Assembly: GCA_002070475.1 (NCBI GenBank)
Contig: MWDI01000060.1
Span: forward strand, 1 to 64,000
Length of the DNA stretch: 64,000 bases
Reading direction: 5' to 3'
Source of the DNA: Firmicutes bacterium ADurb.Bin146
GTDB lineage: Bacteria; Bacillota; Clostridia; DUPQ01
Shown here one piece after another: positions 39,704 to 49,166 of this stretch (positions within the stretch are counted from its first letter, which is position 1; each line of letters begins with the position of its first letter). The translations under genes and the position numbers were made by a program. The notes under the pieces were generated by a model. It had not been told where the DNA came from. It saw only the letters and a list, made by a program, of their open reading frames with translations, and searched no databases.

Positions 39704-40947
39704 AGGATATAATAGGATTTATAGGAGCAGGGAACATGGGTTCCGCACTTATTAAAGGCGTCAAAAACAGCAAATCGAAGATAATTATATATGATAGATA
39801 TAAAGAGAAAGCACAATACCTTATTGATTCGACAACAGAACTTGCTACCAGTGTTGAAGAAATAATTGATAAATGCAATGTAGTATTCCTATGCGTAAAA
39901 CCAGATAATATGAAAGATCTATTGGAACAGATAAATACTTATAAAGCTTCAAAGGAAATTTTGTTTATCACTATTGCAGCAGGAAAAACAATCGGATTTT
40001 ATGAAAATATTATTAACAAAGGCAAATTTATAAGAGTAATGACAAATATGCCTGCTGCTATAGGATATGGAATGTCTACTATTTTCAAGGGAACAAATGC
40101 ATCTGATAAAGATTTATCAAAAGCTTTAAAATATATGAATTATGTTGGTAAAACGTTAATTATTAATGATGAATCATATATGAATATTACAACAGCTATT
40201 GCTGGTTCTGGTCCAGCTTTCGTATTTATGTTTATTAAATCACTTATAAATACTGCTGTAAAAAATAATATATCTTTAGAAGATGCTAAAATTCTAGCCT
40301 GTCAGATGGTGCTTGGTTCAGCTAAATATGCATTAGAGCAAGATAAAGACATGGAAAATCTGATTATGAGCATCTGTTCACCGAATGGTACTACTATTGA
40401 AGGTGTGAATACATTAAAGATGTATGATTTTGAAAACATAGTGGAAAAGGCTGTGATTGCCACCAAGAAACGCTCAATAGAGATGAGCGGTGAAGTAAAT
40501 GATAAATGTACAGTAAAAATATATACAGATGGAGCTTGTATTTACAACCCGGGACCAGGTGGTTATGCTGCAATTCTTATTAGAAATCAAATTGAAACAG
40601 AAATAAGCGGATATAAGGAGAACTCAACTAATAACGAAATGGAACTAATGGCTGCATTACAAGCGCTTTTGCAATTAGAGATGAGTTGTGATGTGACTGT
40701 TTATTCGGATTCTGCTTATTTAGTAAATGCATTTAATCAAGGATGGATTGATACATGGAAAAAAAACAACTGGACAAGAGGAAAAAATGAAGAAATAAAG
40801 AATTTAGAATTATGGAAGTCGCTTGATGAAATGACAGTTAAGCATAATATAAAGTGGGTTAAGGTAAAAGGTCATAGTGATAATGAGTATAACAACAGAT
40901 GCGATAGGCTTGCAAATAAAGCCATAAAGGATAATTTTATTGAATGA
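39700..40947 (+). CDS. Fusion of pyrroline-5-carboxylate reductase and RNase HI
   Basis: One continuous frame encoding two unrelated enzymes. Residues 1 to about 265 are ProC, the last step of proline synthesis: FIGAGNMGSALIKG (NAD(P)-binding), VFLCVKPDNM, RVMTNMPA, AGSGPAFVF and SPNGTTIEGV. Residues about 270-415 are RNase HI, which cuts RNA in RNA-DNA hybrids: YTDGACIYNPGPGGYAA, NNEMELMAAL, YSDSAY and CDRLANKA, with the complete acidic tetrad D277, E315, D337 and D402. A short linker (EMSGEVNDKC) joins them. A GAGGTGG site precedes the ATG. It overlaps trhP and the helicase gene by four bases each, so all three are coupled. Confidence 0.92.
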   Translation: MKDIIGFIGAGNMGSALIKGVKNSKSKIIIYDRYKEKAQYLIDSTTELATSVEEIIDKCNVVFLCVKPDNMKDLLEQINTYKASKEILFITIAAGKTIGFYENIINKGKFIRVMTNMPAAIGYGMSTIFKGTNASDKDLSKALKYMNYVGKTLIINDESYMNITTAIAGSGPAFVFMFIKSLINTAVKNNISLEDAKILACQMVLGSAKYALEQDKDMENLIMSICSPNGTTIEGVNTLKMYDFENIVEKAVIATKKRSIEMSGEVNDKCTVKIYTDGACIYNPGPGGYAAILIRNQIETEISGYKENSTNNEMELMAALQALLQLEMSCDVTVYSDSAYLVNAFNQGWIDTWKKNNWTRGKNEEIKNLELWKSLDEMTVKHNIKWVKVKGHSDNEYNNRCDRLANKAIKDNFIE

Positions 40948-42905
40948 ATAAAAAATATATTGAGAATAATAATTCACCTGAAGCTATATTCCTATATTCA
41001 TTATTCAAATCAGTATTTGAAAAAAATAATAGACCGAGTAAAAAACAAATTTCAAAAAATAAGCTCATTAAGATATCTTCAACATTAACATATGCATCAA
41101 AACAAAGAATAACTGCTAAAAATGTTGAAATTTACTTGAAAAAGAATCGGCGCCTGGTTTATACATCAATTCCATATAAAGATAAGTTGAATATTAAAGA
41201 GGATTGTTTTGATTTAATTTTTAGAAACATGGCTGCATGTGAATTATATTTATATGAGAAATACAAAACAATAAGCAGTGAATTACCAGATATGTTCAAG
41301 TTATTCGAAGATTATAAAAACATCAATCATTTGAAAACAAACACAGTTCTTTCAATTTATATGGAAACATATCTAAAGAGAATTGCTAAAGAACAAATTC
41401 AGAAGATGATACCTTCAAACCCCAAAGATGAATTTCCAGAAACAAGAAAAATGAAAAGAAGTTTCAAGATACACCTCGGACTGACTAACACAGGAAAGAC
41501 TTATCATGCATTAATAGCATTAAAGGAAGCGAATACTGGAGCATATCTCTCACCATTAAGATTATTAGCTCTTGAAGTTCAGGAACGGCTTATGCAGGAT
41601 AATGTGTTATGTAGTATGCTTACAGGAGAAGAAGAAGATATTATACCTGGTGCGAGACATATATCATCTACAGTAGAAAAAGCGGATTACTCACAGATAT
41701 ATGATGTTGTAGTGATTGATGAATGCCAACTAATACAAGATGAAGCAAGGGGATGTTATTGGACGAAAGCTATCTTAGGTATAAAAGCGAAAAACATTCA
41801 TCTGTGTGCTGCTCCTGAAGCTAAAGATATCTTGATTAAAATTATTGAAGACTGTGAAGAGGAGTATGAAATTATCGAACATGAAAGAAATACGGAACTG
41901 GTTTTTTCAAAATCTCCTTTTTCACTTAATCATTCACAAAAAGGTGATGCTTTGGTGGTATTTTCCAGAAAAAGTGTTTTGAGGATTGCTGAAGAGTTAT
42001 CAAAAGTCAATAAGAAAGCAAGCATTATTTATGGAGCACTGCCATACAAAACCAGGAAAGAGCAGCTAAAACTTTTTCTTGAGGGTAAAACTGATGTAGT
42101 TGTTGCTACAGATGCTATAGGAATGGGATTAAATCTTCCTATTAAAAGGATTGTATTTTTAGAAACAGAAAAATACGACGGTAATACAACCAGACCACTA
42201 CTCCCTTGGGAAGTTAAGCAAATAGCAGGTCGCGCAGGCAGGAGAGGTATGTATGAAAAAGGATTTGTTTCTTCTGTTAATGATACAGAGATGATTAGTA
42301 AATATCTAACAATTCCCAATACATCTATTGAATATGCTTATCTTGGATTTTCTGACATCCTATTGGATATTGAATGTGACATTATACAGACGCTTAAAAT
42401 ATGGAAATCAATACCTACAGGCGGTTTTTATGTCAAACAAGACATATCAAGAACATTAAATCTATGTGTGCAGATAAGAACAATATATGAAGGTTTCAGC
42501 AAAAAAGAACTGTTAAAACTTGCCTCAATACCATTTGATGAAGAGAATAAGGAAGTGATGGACTTATTTAAAGAATATGTTATGCTATATTCTTATTCTC
42601 AACAGATATTTAAACCAAAAATATTCGCATACACTTTAAATGCTTTAGAAGACTATTATAAATGTCTGGATTTATATTATTCTTTCTCAAAAAATATGGG
42701 ATATATACCAGATCTGCTTTGGCTTAAGCAAATAAAGCAGATTGTAGCAGAAAAAATAAACAAGGAACTTGTTGAAAGATCATCAACTAAAAAAAGAAGA
42801 TGTAGCAGCTGTAACCGTCCTCTAAGTAAGAATGATAAATCAGATATATGTGCAAGTTGTCTTAAAAATATAAAAGAGGTTGATTTAGAACTTTATAAAA
42901 CATAA
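40944..42905 (+). CDS. Suv3-like SF2 RNA helicase
   Basis: 653-residue superfamily 2 helicase of the Suv3 group, better known from mitochondrial RNA turnover. A helical N-terminal region (about 1-170) precedes motif I GLTNTGKT at 179-186, motif II DECQ at 259-262, ATDAIGMGLNLP and motif VI QIAGRAGRRG. The C-terminal helical part ends in a zinc-ribbon-like CSSC...CASC (about 613-636). It begins inside the last codons of the RNase H fusion, so both products are made together, suggesting joint work on RNA-DNA hybrids or RNA decay; that is inference. An RNA rather than DNA substrate is expected from the family. Confidence 0.88.
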   Translation: MNKKYIENNNSPEAIFLYSLFKSVFEKNNRPSKKQISKNKLIKISSTLTYASKQRITAKNVEIYLKKNRRLVYTSIPYKDKLNIKEDCFDLIFRNMAACELYLYEKYKTISSELPDMFKLFEDYKNINHLKTNTVLSIYMETYLKRIAKEQIQKMIPSNPKDEFPETRKMKRSFKIHLGLTNTGKTYHALIALKEANTGAYLSPLRLLALEVQERLMQDNVLCSMLTGEEEDIIPGARHISSTVEKADYSQIYDVVVIDECQLIQDEARGCYWTKAILGIKAKNIHLCAAPEAKDILIKIIEDCEEEYEIIEHERNTELVFSKSPFSLNHSQKGDALVVFSRKSVLRIAEELSKVNKKASIIYGALPYKTRKEQLKLFLEGKTDVVVATDAIGMGLNLPIKRIVFLETEKYDGNTTRPLLPWEVKQIAGRAGRRGMYEKGFVSSVNDTEMISKYLTIPNTSIEYAYLGFSDILLDIECDIIQTLKIWKSIPTGGFYVKQDISRTLNLCVQIRTIYEGFSKKELLKLASIPFDEENKEVMDLFKEYVMLYSYSQQIFKPKIFAYTLNALEDYYKCLDLYYSFSKNMGYIPDLLWLKQIKQIVAEKINKELVERSSTKKRRCSSCNRPLSKNDKSDICASCLKNIKEVDLELYKT

Positions 42906-42952
42906 AATATTATACAAGGAGATCTTTCCTTAAAAAATAATGGAGTGTATAT

Positions 42953-43612
42953 ATGAAAAAGGCATTAATAATGTGGGGTGGATGGTTAGGTCATGAACCC
43001 GAACAAGTAGGACAGATTTTCCAAAATGTTCTGGAGAATGAAGGATTTAAAGTACACAACACCAGTGAGATGGATGTTTTGAGCGATTTAGAGAATTTAA
43101 AGGAATATGATCTTTTTATTCCGCTTTGGACTATGGATGAAATAAAGAAAGAGTATGTAGAAAATGTATCTGAAGCTTTAGGAAAATATGGAACAGGTAT
43201 GGCCGGATGCCACGGAGGAATGTGTGATGCATTCAGGCAAAGTACAAAGTGGCAATTCATAACGGGTTCTCAGTGGGTAGACCATCCAGGAAATGATGGA
43301 ATCGAATACACTGTAAACATTAAAAAGTCTTCTGACTCTGAGATAATAAAGGGAATGAATGATTTCAAAGTTGTATCCGAACAGTATTATGTTCATGTGG
43401 ATCCAGCCGTGAATGTATTAGCTACAACTAGATTTCCTATTTATCATGGATATTATGAGTCCAATGGTTGTGTTGATGTTCCGGTAGTGTATACGAAAAG
43501 ATGGGGTTTAGCAAGGATTTTCTATAACAGCTTAGGTCATGTCGCAAAAGTTTTTGACATACCTGAAGCACTTGAACTTATGAGAAGAGGATTTATCTGG
43601 GCTGCCAGATAA
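42953..43612 (+). CDS. ThuA-like domain protein
   Basis: 219 residues with a class I glutamine-amidotransferase-like (ThuA/trehalose-utilisation) fold. It opens KKALIMWGGWLGHEPEQV, holds GMAGCHGGMCDAFR, ITGSQWVDHPG and HVDPAVNVLATT, and ends with GLARIFYNSLGHVAKVFD, all typical of ThuA proteins. These are thought to act on sugar substrates or sugar-nucleotide-like ligands, and often pair with Gfo/Idh/MocA dehydrogenases, as here. GGAGTG precedes the ATG. The exact reaction is unknown. Confidence 0.88.
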   Translation: MKKALIMWGGWLGHEPEQVGQIFQNVLENEGFKVHNTSEMDVLSDLENLKEYDLFIPLWTMDEIKKEYVENVSEALGKYGTGMAGCHGGMCDAFRQSTKWQFITGSQWVDHPGNDGIEYTVNIKKSSDSEIIKGMNDFKVVSEQYYVHVDPAVNVLATTRFPIYHGYYESNGCVDVPVVYTKRWGLARIFYNSLGHVAKVFDIPEALELMRRGFIWAAR

Positions 43613-43647
43613 ACTATATTAATAGTGGAATTTGAAAGGGTAAAATT

Positions 43648-44757
43648 ATGGAAAGAGATATAGTAAATGTTGGAGTTGTTGGATGTGGTAATATAAGCGG
43701 TATATATTTCAAAAATCTTACAACTGTTTTCAATGATATCGTTAATGTATACGCTTGTGCGGATTTAATAAAAGAAAAAGAAGAAAAAGCATTATGCGAG
43801 TATAAGATACCACGAGCAATGACATTTGAGCAGATGCTACTATGTGATGATATTCAGTTAATATTAAATATTACTCAACCATTTAATCATTATGAAATAT
43901 CTAAACGCGCTCTTTTAGCTGGAAAACATGTTTATGTAGAAAAACCATTAAGCTTAAATTTTGAACAAGGTTTGGAATTGATCAATATCGCTAAAGCAAA
44001 TAAGTTATTATTAGGAGGTGCTCCTGATACATTTATGGGTGCAGGGATACAGACATCCAGAAAGCTGATTGATGATGGATATATAGGTGATATAGTCGGA
44101 GCTACTGCTTTTATGATGAGCAAAGGGCATGAATCATGGCATCCGGACCCTGAATTCTATTACAAGCCGGGAGGTGGGCCTATGTTCGATATGGGACCAT
44201 ACTACATAACCGCGCTCATAAACCTTATGGGTGGAGTGAAAAGCGTTGCAGGCATGAACACAACTGCTTTTAAAGAAAGGATTATCACCAGCCAGCCTAA
44301 ATATATGCAAAAAATAGAGGTTGAGACTCCTACGCATGTGTCTGCTATGCTACAGTTCCAAAGCGGAGCTACTGCTAGTATTATAACTACTTTCGACTGC
44401 AAAAAAAGTGATCTTCCACTCATCGAAATATATGGCACAAAAGGTAGCATTAAAGTTCCGGATCCAAATTGTTTTTCTGGTCCTGTATACTTAGCTACAT
44501 CAGATGGGAGCGGATATAAGGAGGTTCCGTTAACTCACATATATCCTGATAATAGCAGAGGATTAGGTCTTGCAGATTTAGCAAAATGCTTAAAAACAGG
44601 GAACACTCCAAAAGCTGGATGCCATCAGACCGGGCATGTTCTGGAAATCATGTGCGCTGTATTCTCGAGTTTTGAAACAGGAAGATATTATAAAATGAAA
44701 ACAAAATACAAAAGAACAGAACCTATGCTGCGTGATTTGGTAAAAGGCCAGGTATAA
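43648..44757 (+). CDS. Gfo/Idh/MocA-family oxidoreductase
   Basis: NAD(P)-dependent sugar or inositol-type dehydrogenase. The Rossmann motif is VGVVGCGNISGIYFKNL near the N-terminus, the EKP signature is HVYVEKPLSLN, and the substrate domain contains GGGPMFDMGPYYITALINLMG with the usual DxGxHxxD-like pattern altered to DMGPYYI. 369 residues, full length. AAAGGG precedes the ATG. It probably works with the ThuA protein in breakdown of a plant or host sugar; the substrate cannot be told from sequence. Confidence 0.92.
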   Translation: MERDIVNVGVVGCGNISGIYFKNLTTVFNDIVNVYACADLIKEKEEKALCEYKIPRAMTFEQMLLCDDIQLILNITQPFNHYEISKRALLAGKHVYVEKPLSLNFEQGLELINIAKANKLLLGGAPDTFMGAGIQTSRKLIDDGYIGDIVGATAFMMSKGHESWHPDPEFYYKPGGGPMFDMGPYYITALINLMGGVKSVAGMNTTAFKERIITSQPKYMQKIEVETPTHVSAMLQFQSGATASIITTFDCKKSDLPLIEIYGTKGSIKVPDPNCFSGPVYLATSDGSGYKEVPLTHIYPDNSRGLGLADLAKCLKTGNTPKAGCHQTGHVLEIMCAVFSSFETGRYYKMKTKYKRTEPMLRDLVKGQV

Positions 44758-44802
44758 TGTATTGATTTCGTGTTTGATAAGATAGAGCCTAAAAAAATAT
44801 AC

Positions 44803-44831
44803 TTGATATACAAAATCATTTATGTTATAGT
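44803..44831 (+). promoter_or_regulatory. secG promoter
   Basis: TTGATA (44803-44808), 17-base spacer, TATAGT (44826-44831), 27 bases before the secG ATG: a good vegetative promoter making secG independent of the genes before it. Confidence 0.75.
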
Positions 44832-44858
44832 TGAAAGGCTGAATTTTGGAGGTTAGAA

Positions 44859-45104
44859 ATGAGTGAGACTTTAAAAATAATATTAGGAATTGTACACATA
44901 ATTGTCTGTTTAGCTTTAATAGTTATTGTTTTAATGCAATCAGGAAAGTCTGGAGGATTATCAGGTAGTATAGCAGGCGGTGCTGAAACTTTTTTTGGGA
45001 AAAGCAAGGGCAAAGCTATTGATAGGATACTATCAAAATATACAGTTTATGTAGCAGCATTCTTTGCAGTCACTTCGATCTTCTTATATCTAGTATTGAA
45101 GTAA
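44859..45104 (+). CDS. secG: Preprotein translocase subunit SecG
   Basis: Small subunit of the SecYEG channel. Its 81 residues form two membrane helices (about 5-26 and 58-80) around a Gly/Ser-rich cytosolic loop with the typical VLMQSGKSGGLSGSIAGGAETFFGK stretch broken over residues 26-50. TTGGAGG precedes the ATG. It is monocistronic, with its own promoter and a terminator right after; the frequent neighbours rnr and smpB are missing here. Confidence 0.95.
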   Translation: MSETLKIILGIVHIIVCLALIVIVLMQSGKSGGLSGSIAGGAETFFGKSKGKAIDRILSKYTVYVAAFFAVTSIFLYLVLK

Positions 45105-45127
45105 TATACACATCATATATTAAAAAC

Positions 45128-45151
45128 AAAAGGCTATAATCATAGCCTTTT
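45128..45151. terminator. Bidirectional terminator between secG and the MFS gene
   Basis: AAAAGGCTAT (45128-45137) and ATAGCCTTTT (45142-45151) form a 10-bp stem with AATC loop, followed by more T on the plus strand. The A-rich left flank gives a U-run on the minus strand too, so it can serve both converging genes. Confidence 0.88.
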
Positions 45152-45203
45152 TAAATTTTTCATTATTATGGTGATATTCGAAAGATGTGCTTATTTTAAA
45201 TGT

Positions 45204-46433
45204 TTAGATTTCTGTGTTATATATCTTCTTTACGTGTTTGCCATATGGAATAATGATAACTGCAAGCATAATAAGGTTTATAATGTTAAATCCAGCTACA
45301 ATATATCTCTCATCAAACAAGTCTCCTAAACCTCCTGCTAATAACTGACCGACAATAGCTCCCATCATAGTGAGCATTTGAAATATCCCATTAAACCTCG
45401 CTCTTATTCCATCTGGAAGATAGTTCTGTGTAGAGGATATCCTTATATTATATGAAGTAACACCGAATATACCTACTAAAAAATTCATTATCATCATTAG
45501 TATAATTGGTGAAAAAAGAAATGCAGCAGACATTATACCGATTGTGATATATACAAATATTGCAATAGAAAACCTTTTTTTTGGTGGATATTTGAACCTG
45601 TATTGAAGTAAACCTCCAATTAATCTTCCCAAAACGGCGAAAGCCATCACATAAGTGTATGTCATAACTCCGAAGGTTTCATTATTCTTAAAATACGGAA
45701 GAACAAGAGTTCCGTAAGAAGAATCTGAAAAAGCCATTATAACAAAATATGCGGTAATTGCAGCCAGTCCTGGTTCCTGCTTCAAATATTGTATTCCAGT
45801 TTTAAAATCTTCTTTATATCTAGAAAAAACGAAGGATTTGGCAGTCTCTTCATTAATGTGTTTTTCTTCTGCTTTTATATTCGTTTCAAATATAGCGGCT
45901 ATTAAGAAGGTTATCGCATTGAATGCGAACAAAGGGGCAAGACTAAAGTGCTCATAAAAGTAAGCTGCTACAGGGATCATTACAGCTGATAAAGGATAGA
46001 GTATTGAAGAGATAGAATAGGCTTTGGAAAAATTCTCTTTTTCGACTACATTTGGAAAAAAACTGTCAAATGCTACTATATATGTTCCATCTATCGAACC
46101 AATAATAAGAGCTAGTATTACAATCAATATGTAGTTCAAAAAATTAAACATAAGCAATGCGAATATAGTCAGATACAAGGTTGCAGACATGAAATCCAGT
46201 GTATATATGATTTTTTTTCTGGAAAATCTGTCAAGGTAAGGCCCTGCAAGTAAAGGCATGACTATTCTAGGTAAAGTGTATATGACAAGGGTCAGCGAGT
46301 ACAAAAAAGTGGAATTAGTGTAATCAAGTATTAACAATCCCAATGCGAATCCTGATACTGCATTTCCAAGCATGGATACCGCACTGCCTATAGTTAAAAT
46401 AGTAAAATCTTTTGTCCATAATCTATTTTTCAT
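45204..46433 (-). CDS. MFS transporter, probable drug/solute efflux
   Basis: 409-residue major facilitator with about 12 hydrophobic segments. A motif-A-like GPYLDRFSRKK lies between segments 2 and 3, and the N-terminus (LWTKDFTILTIGSAVSMLGNAVSGFAL) is typical of the macrolide-efflux/MFS-3 type. The substrate is unknown. GAGG precedes the ATG. It is the only gene on the minus strand between lexA and the two-component pair, diverging from ruvC and converging on secG. Confidence 0.85.
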   Translation of the reverse strand: MKNRLWTKDFTILTIGSAVSMLGNAVSGFALGLLILDYTNSTFLYSLTLVIYTLPRIVMPLLAGPYLDRFSRKKIIYTLDFMSATLYLTIFALLMFNFLNYILIVILALIIGSIDGTYIVAFDSFFPNVVEKENFSKAYSISSILYPLSAVMIPVAAYFYEHFSLAPLFAFNAITFLIAAIFETNIKAEEKHINEETAKSFVFSRYKEDFKTGIQYLKQEPGLAAITAYFVIMAFSDSSYGTLVLPYFKNNETFGVMTYTYVMAFAVLGRLIGGLLQYRFKYPPKKRFSIAIFVYITIGIMSAAFLFSPIILMMIMNFLVGIFGVTSYNIRISSTQNYLPDGIRARFNGIFQMLTMMGAIVGQLLAGGLGDLFDERYIVAGFNIINLIMLAVIIIPYGKHVKKIYNTEI

Positions 46434-46451
46434 AAATACCTCAACGCGTAT

Positions 46452-46480
46452 ATATTAACACTGTATTAAACTAAGTTCAA
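46452..46480 (-). promoter_or_regulatory. Promoter of the MFS gene
   Basis: On the minus strand TTGAAC (46475-46480), 17-base spacer, TAATAT (46452-46457), about 18 bases before the MFS ATG. Confidence 0.55.
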
Positions 46481-46507
46481 TTCTATGATGCTAAAAAATT
46501 ACTATCG

Positions 46508-46516
46508 TGCTATAAT
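46508..46516 (+). promoter_or_regulatory. Extended -10 promoter of ruvCAB
   Basis: TGCTATAAT, a perfect extended -10, lies 16 bases before the ruvC ATG. No good -35 and no AACN4GTT LexA-type box are visible here. Confidence 0.6.
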
Positions 46517-46532
46517 TAAAAAAAGGAGTATT

Positions 46533-47039
46533 ATGCGTATATTAGGTATTGATCCAGGTTTTGCGATAATGGGATATGGGGTCATAGATTATTTTAAGAA
46601 TACGATTGAAGTGCTTGAATACGGTGTGATAAGAACTGAAGCAAATACCGAATTCAATAAAAGATTGCTACATAATTATCAAGGTATTAACGAAATAATA
46701 TCAATATATAAACCTGATCATGTATCTATGGAACAACTTTTCTATAATACAAATCAGAAAACAGTGATTAATGTGTGTCAAGCAAGAGGAGTAGCAGTGC
46801 TCGCGGTCGCGCAAAAAGATCTTCCATTTTTTGAATATACACCGCTTCAGATAAAACAGGCATTATGCGGATATGGAAGGGCAGATAAGAACCAAGTCCA
46901 GCAAATGGTAAAGGTGTTAGCTAATTTAAAAAATATTCCAAAACCTGATGATGCCGCTGATGCGTTGGCAGTTGCAATATGCCATGCGCATTCATACAGA
47001 GAAGAAAGGAAAAATCTGGATTTATGTACGAGTATATAA
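46533..47039 (+). CDS. ruvC: Holliday junction endonuclease RuvC
   Basis: Resolves Holliday junctions with RuvAB. The product begins MRILGIDPGFAIMGYGVID with the first catalytic Asp. The catalytic Glu is in SMEQLFYN, and the final acidic pair is in PDDAADALAVAICHAH. 168 residues, normal. The start at 46533 follows AAGGAG and the family N-terminus; an in-frame ATG at 46485 would add 16 unrelated residues and lies upstream of the -10. It overlaps ruvA by 16 bases. Confidence 0.96.
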   Translation: MRILGIDPGFAIMGYGVIDYFKNTIEVLEYGVIRTEANTEFNKRLLHNYQGINEIISIYKPDHVSMEQLFYNTNQKTVINVCQARGVAVLAVAQKDLPFFEYTPLQIKQALCGYGRADKNQVQQMVKVLANLKNIPKPDDAADALAVAICHAHSYREERKNLDLCTSI

Positions 47040-47602
47040 AAGGCGAAGTAGTCGCAAAAAAACATGATTATATTGTAATCGATAATGCTGGGATTGGATA
47101 TAAAATATTTACAAGCATTAACACGATGTCAAAACTTCAAACAAATGAACATGCTCTTTTACACACATATCTTCATGTAAGAGAAGATGCAATGATATTA
47201 TATGGATTTTTTTCACAGGAGGAATTATTCCTTTTTAATATGCTTATCAGCATATCAGGTATAGGCCCGAAAGCTGCATTATCCATATTATCTGTATTAT
47301 CCTACCAAGAAGTCGCCACTGCTGTTGTATGTGAAGATGTTGCTTCTTTATCAAAAGCTCCTGGTATTGGGAAAAAAACGGCAATGAGGATAATACTTGA
47401 GCTAAAAGATAAGCTAAAAGGACTCGAAATTGAAGACATGGAAGTTAAAGAACAGATACAAGTCAGCGATAAATATTCTGAAGCAGTAAATGCTTTGCTT
47501 GTTTTAGGATATAATACTAAATATGCTAAACAAGCTCTTGATAAGATATATGATGAAAAAGATTCTTTACAAGATATAATAAAAAAAGCATTAGCAGGAT
47601 AG
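47024..47602 (+). CDS. ruvA: Holliday junction DNA helicase subunit RuvA
   Basis: Binds the four-way junction and loads RuvB. It begins MYEYIKGEVVAKKHDYIVID (OB-fold domain I). The two helix-hairpin-helix motifs are ISGIGPKAALSIL and APGIGKKTAMRIILELKDKL, and domain III (NALLVLGYNTKYAKQAL) closes the protein. 192 residues. The ATG at 47024 is chosen by the family N-terminus; the frame is open from 46979 inside ruvC. Coupled to ruvC by overlap. Confidence 0.96.
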   Translation: MYEYIKGEVVAKKHDYIVIDNAGIGYKIFTSINTMSKLQTNEHALLHTYLHVREDAMILYGFFSQEELFLFNMLISISGIGPKAALSILSVLSYQEVATAVVCEDVASLSKAPGIGKKTAMRIILELKDKLKGLEIEDMEVKEQIQVSDKYSEAVNALLVLGYNTKYAKQALDKIYDEKDSLQDIIKKALAG

Positions 47603-47629
47603 ATATAAATAAAATTTAGGAGAATGATA

Positions 47630-48631
47630 ATGGAGGAAGAAAGATTCGTCACTCCCACATTTATAAATAATGATCAAAGCGAAATAAGCCTTCGCCCTAA
47701 AATTTTCGAAGAGTATTTTGGTCAAGAAAAGATAAAGGAGAATCTCAAAGTTTTTATAGAAGCCGCAAAACTAAGGCATGAACCGATTGATCATGTACTT
47801 CTTGCAGGACCTCCAGGTCTTGGTAAAACGACTTTAGCAGGTATAATAGCATCCGAGATGGGTGCTAATATCAGGATTACAAGCGGTCCAGCTATAGAAA
47901 AAGCTGGCGACCTTGCAGCTATACTAACAAATATTGATGAAAATGATATTCTGTTCATTGATGAGATACACAGATTGAATCGTTCTGTTGAAGAAATCCT
48001 ATATCCTGCAATGGAGGATTTTGCACTCGATATTATAATAGGTAAAGGTCCAAGCGCTAAAACCATAAGACTGGATTTAAACAGATTTACACTTATAGGA
48101 GCAACAACTAAAACAGGTATGCTTTCCTCGCCATTAAGGGATCGTTTCGGTGTTTCATGTCGTCTGGAGATGTACACAGCTGATGAATTAAGCATGATAG
48201 TAAAAAGAAGTTCAAAAATATTAGGAATAAATATAAATGAGTATGGAGCAAATGAAATAGCAACTAGATCAAGAGGAACACCAAGGATAGCGAATAGGCT
48301 GCTTAGAAGAGTAAGAGACTTCGCACAAGTTGAGGGAGTAGATGTAATTACAAGTGAAATAGCTGATTTCGGATTAAAAAAATTAGAAATAGATCATATT
48401 GGTCTGGATAATATTGACAGAGCAATTCTCAAGACAATAATAAATAAATTTAATGGCGGACCCGTAGGATTAGATACGCTTGCAGCAAGTATTAATGAGG
48501 AGAAAGATACCATTGAGGATGTTTATGAACCTTACCTTCTTCAGTTAGGTTTTTTGCAAAAGACACCCAAAGGAAGATGTGTAACAAGACATGCTTATGA
48601 CCATCTATGCATACCATATGAAATTAAATAA
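47630..48631 (+). CDS. ruvB: Holliday junction branch migration ATPase RuvB
   Basis: AAA+ hexameric motor. [19 protein letters not shown] leads into Walker [13 protein letters not shown], Walker B DEIHRLN, sensor-1 [10 protein letters not shown] and the arginine finger region SPLRDRFGV; the winged-helix domain ends [12 protein letters not shown]. 333 residues. Two in-frame ATG codons occur (47624, 47630); AGGAG ends seven bases before the second, which is preferred. The end overlaps queH by 14 bases. Confidence 0.97.
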   Translation: MEEERFVTPTFINNDQSEISLRPKIFEEYFGQEKIKENLKVFIEAAKLRHEPIDHVLLAGPPGLGKTTLAGIIASEMGANIRITSGPAIEKAGDLAAILTNIDENDILFIDEIHRLNRSVEEILYPAMEDFALDIIIGKGPSAKTIRLDLNRFTLIGATTKTGMLSSPLRDRFGVSCRLEMYTADELSMIVKRSSKILGININEYGANEIATRSRGTPRIANRLLRRVRDFAQVEGVDVITSEIADFGLKKLEIDHIGLDNIDRAILKTIINKFNGGPVGLDTLAASINEEKDTIEDVYEPYLLQLGFLQKTPKGRCVTRHAYDHLCIPYEIK

Positions 48632-49154
48632 GATACTCTTACATACATGTTGTGCTCCTTGTCTTGTATACATTCATGAAAAACTTGGTGAAATGAATAT
48701 AGATTTTGATACATATTTTTATAATCCCAATATCCATCCATTTAAAGAACATCAAAAAAGACTTCAAACTCTTAGGGAATATACATCACAATTTGAATTA
48801 AAACTTATCGAAAACGAAGAATTTCTTCAAGAAAAATGGGATAACGGTTTCAAATGCGAAGACTGCTACAGAATCCGGCTTGATAAAACTGCTGAGTTTG
48901 CTAAAAACAATGGTTATAGAGCTTTTTCCACTACATTACTAGTTAGCATTTATCAAAATCATGAAACGATAATTGGTATATGTAAGGATATGGAAGAAAA
49001 ATATGACATTGAATTTTTATATCATGATTTTAGAGAAGGTTATCGCAAGGGACAAGATAAAGCAAGGGAACTAGGACTTTACAGGCAGAAATATTGTGGT
49101 TGTATTAATTCATACAACTCATCAAAATTTAAAGATAAAATAAGTTGGGATTAG
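48618..49154 (+). CDS. queH: Epoxyqueuosine reductase QueH
   Basis: Last step of tRNA queuosine synthesis, reducing epoxyqueuosine; the non-cobalamin alternative to QueG (DUF208). The conserved cysteines are HTCCAPC near residue 10, [13 protein letters not shown] in the middle and YCGC near the C-terminus, expected to hold an iron-sulfur cluster and second metal. 178 residues. The ATG at 48618 fits the family N-terminus ([15 protein letters not shown]), although no good ribosome binding site is visible; it lies inside ruvB, so coupling is likely. Confidence 0.92.
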   Translation: MKLNKILLHTCCAPCLVYIHEKLGEMNIDFDTYFYNPNIHPFKEHQKRLQTLREYTSQFELKLIENEEFLQEKWDNGFKCEDCYRIRLDKTAEFAKNNGYRAFSTTLLVSIYQNHETIIGICKDMEEKYDIEFLYHDFREGYRKGQDKARELGLYRQKYCGCINSYNSSKFKDKISWD

Positions 49155-49166
49155 AAAGAGGGCGAC

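Noticed and set aside
39700..40947. proC and rnhA as two separate genes
   Set aside because: No stop, ribosome binding site or likely start lies at the domain boundary; the frame is continuous with a short linker.
42917..42935. Small hairpin AAGGA...TCCTT before the ThuA gene
   Set aside because: Only five pairs and followed by A residues, so neither a terminator nor a convincing regulator.
46441..46532. Possible LexA box before ruvC
   Set aside because: The closest match (AAACTAAGTTC) has only three bases between half-sites; the SOS box needs four.
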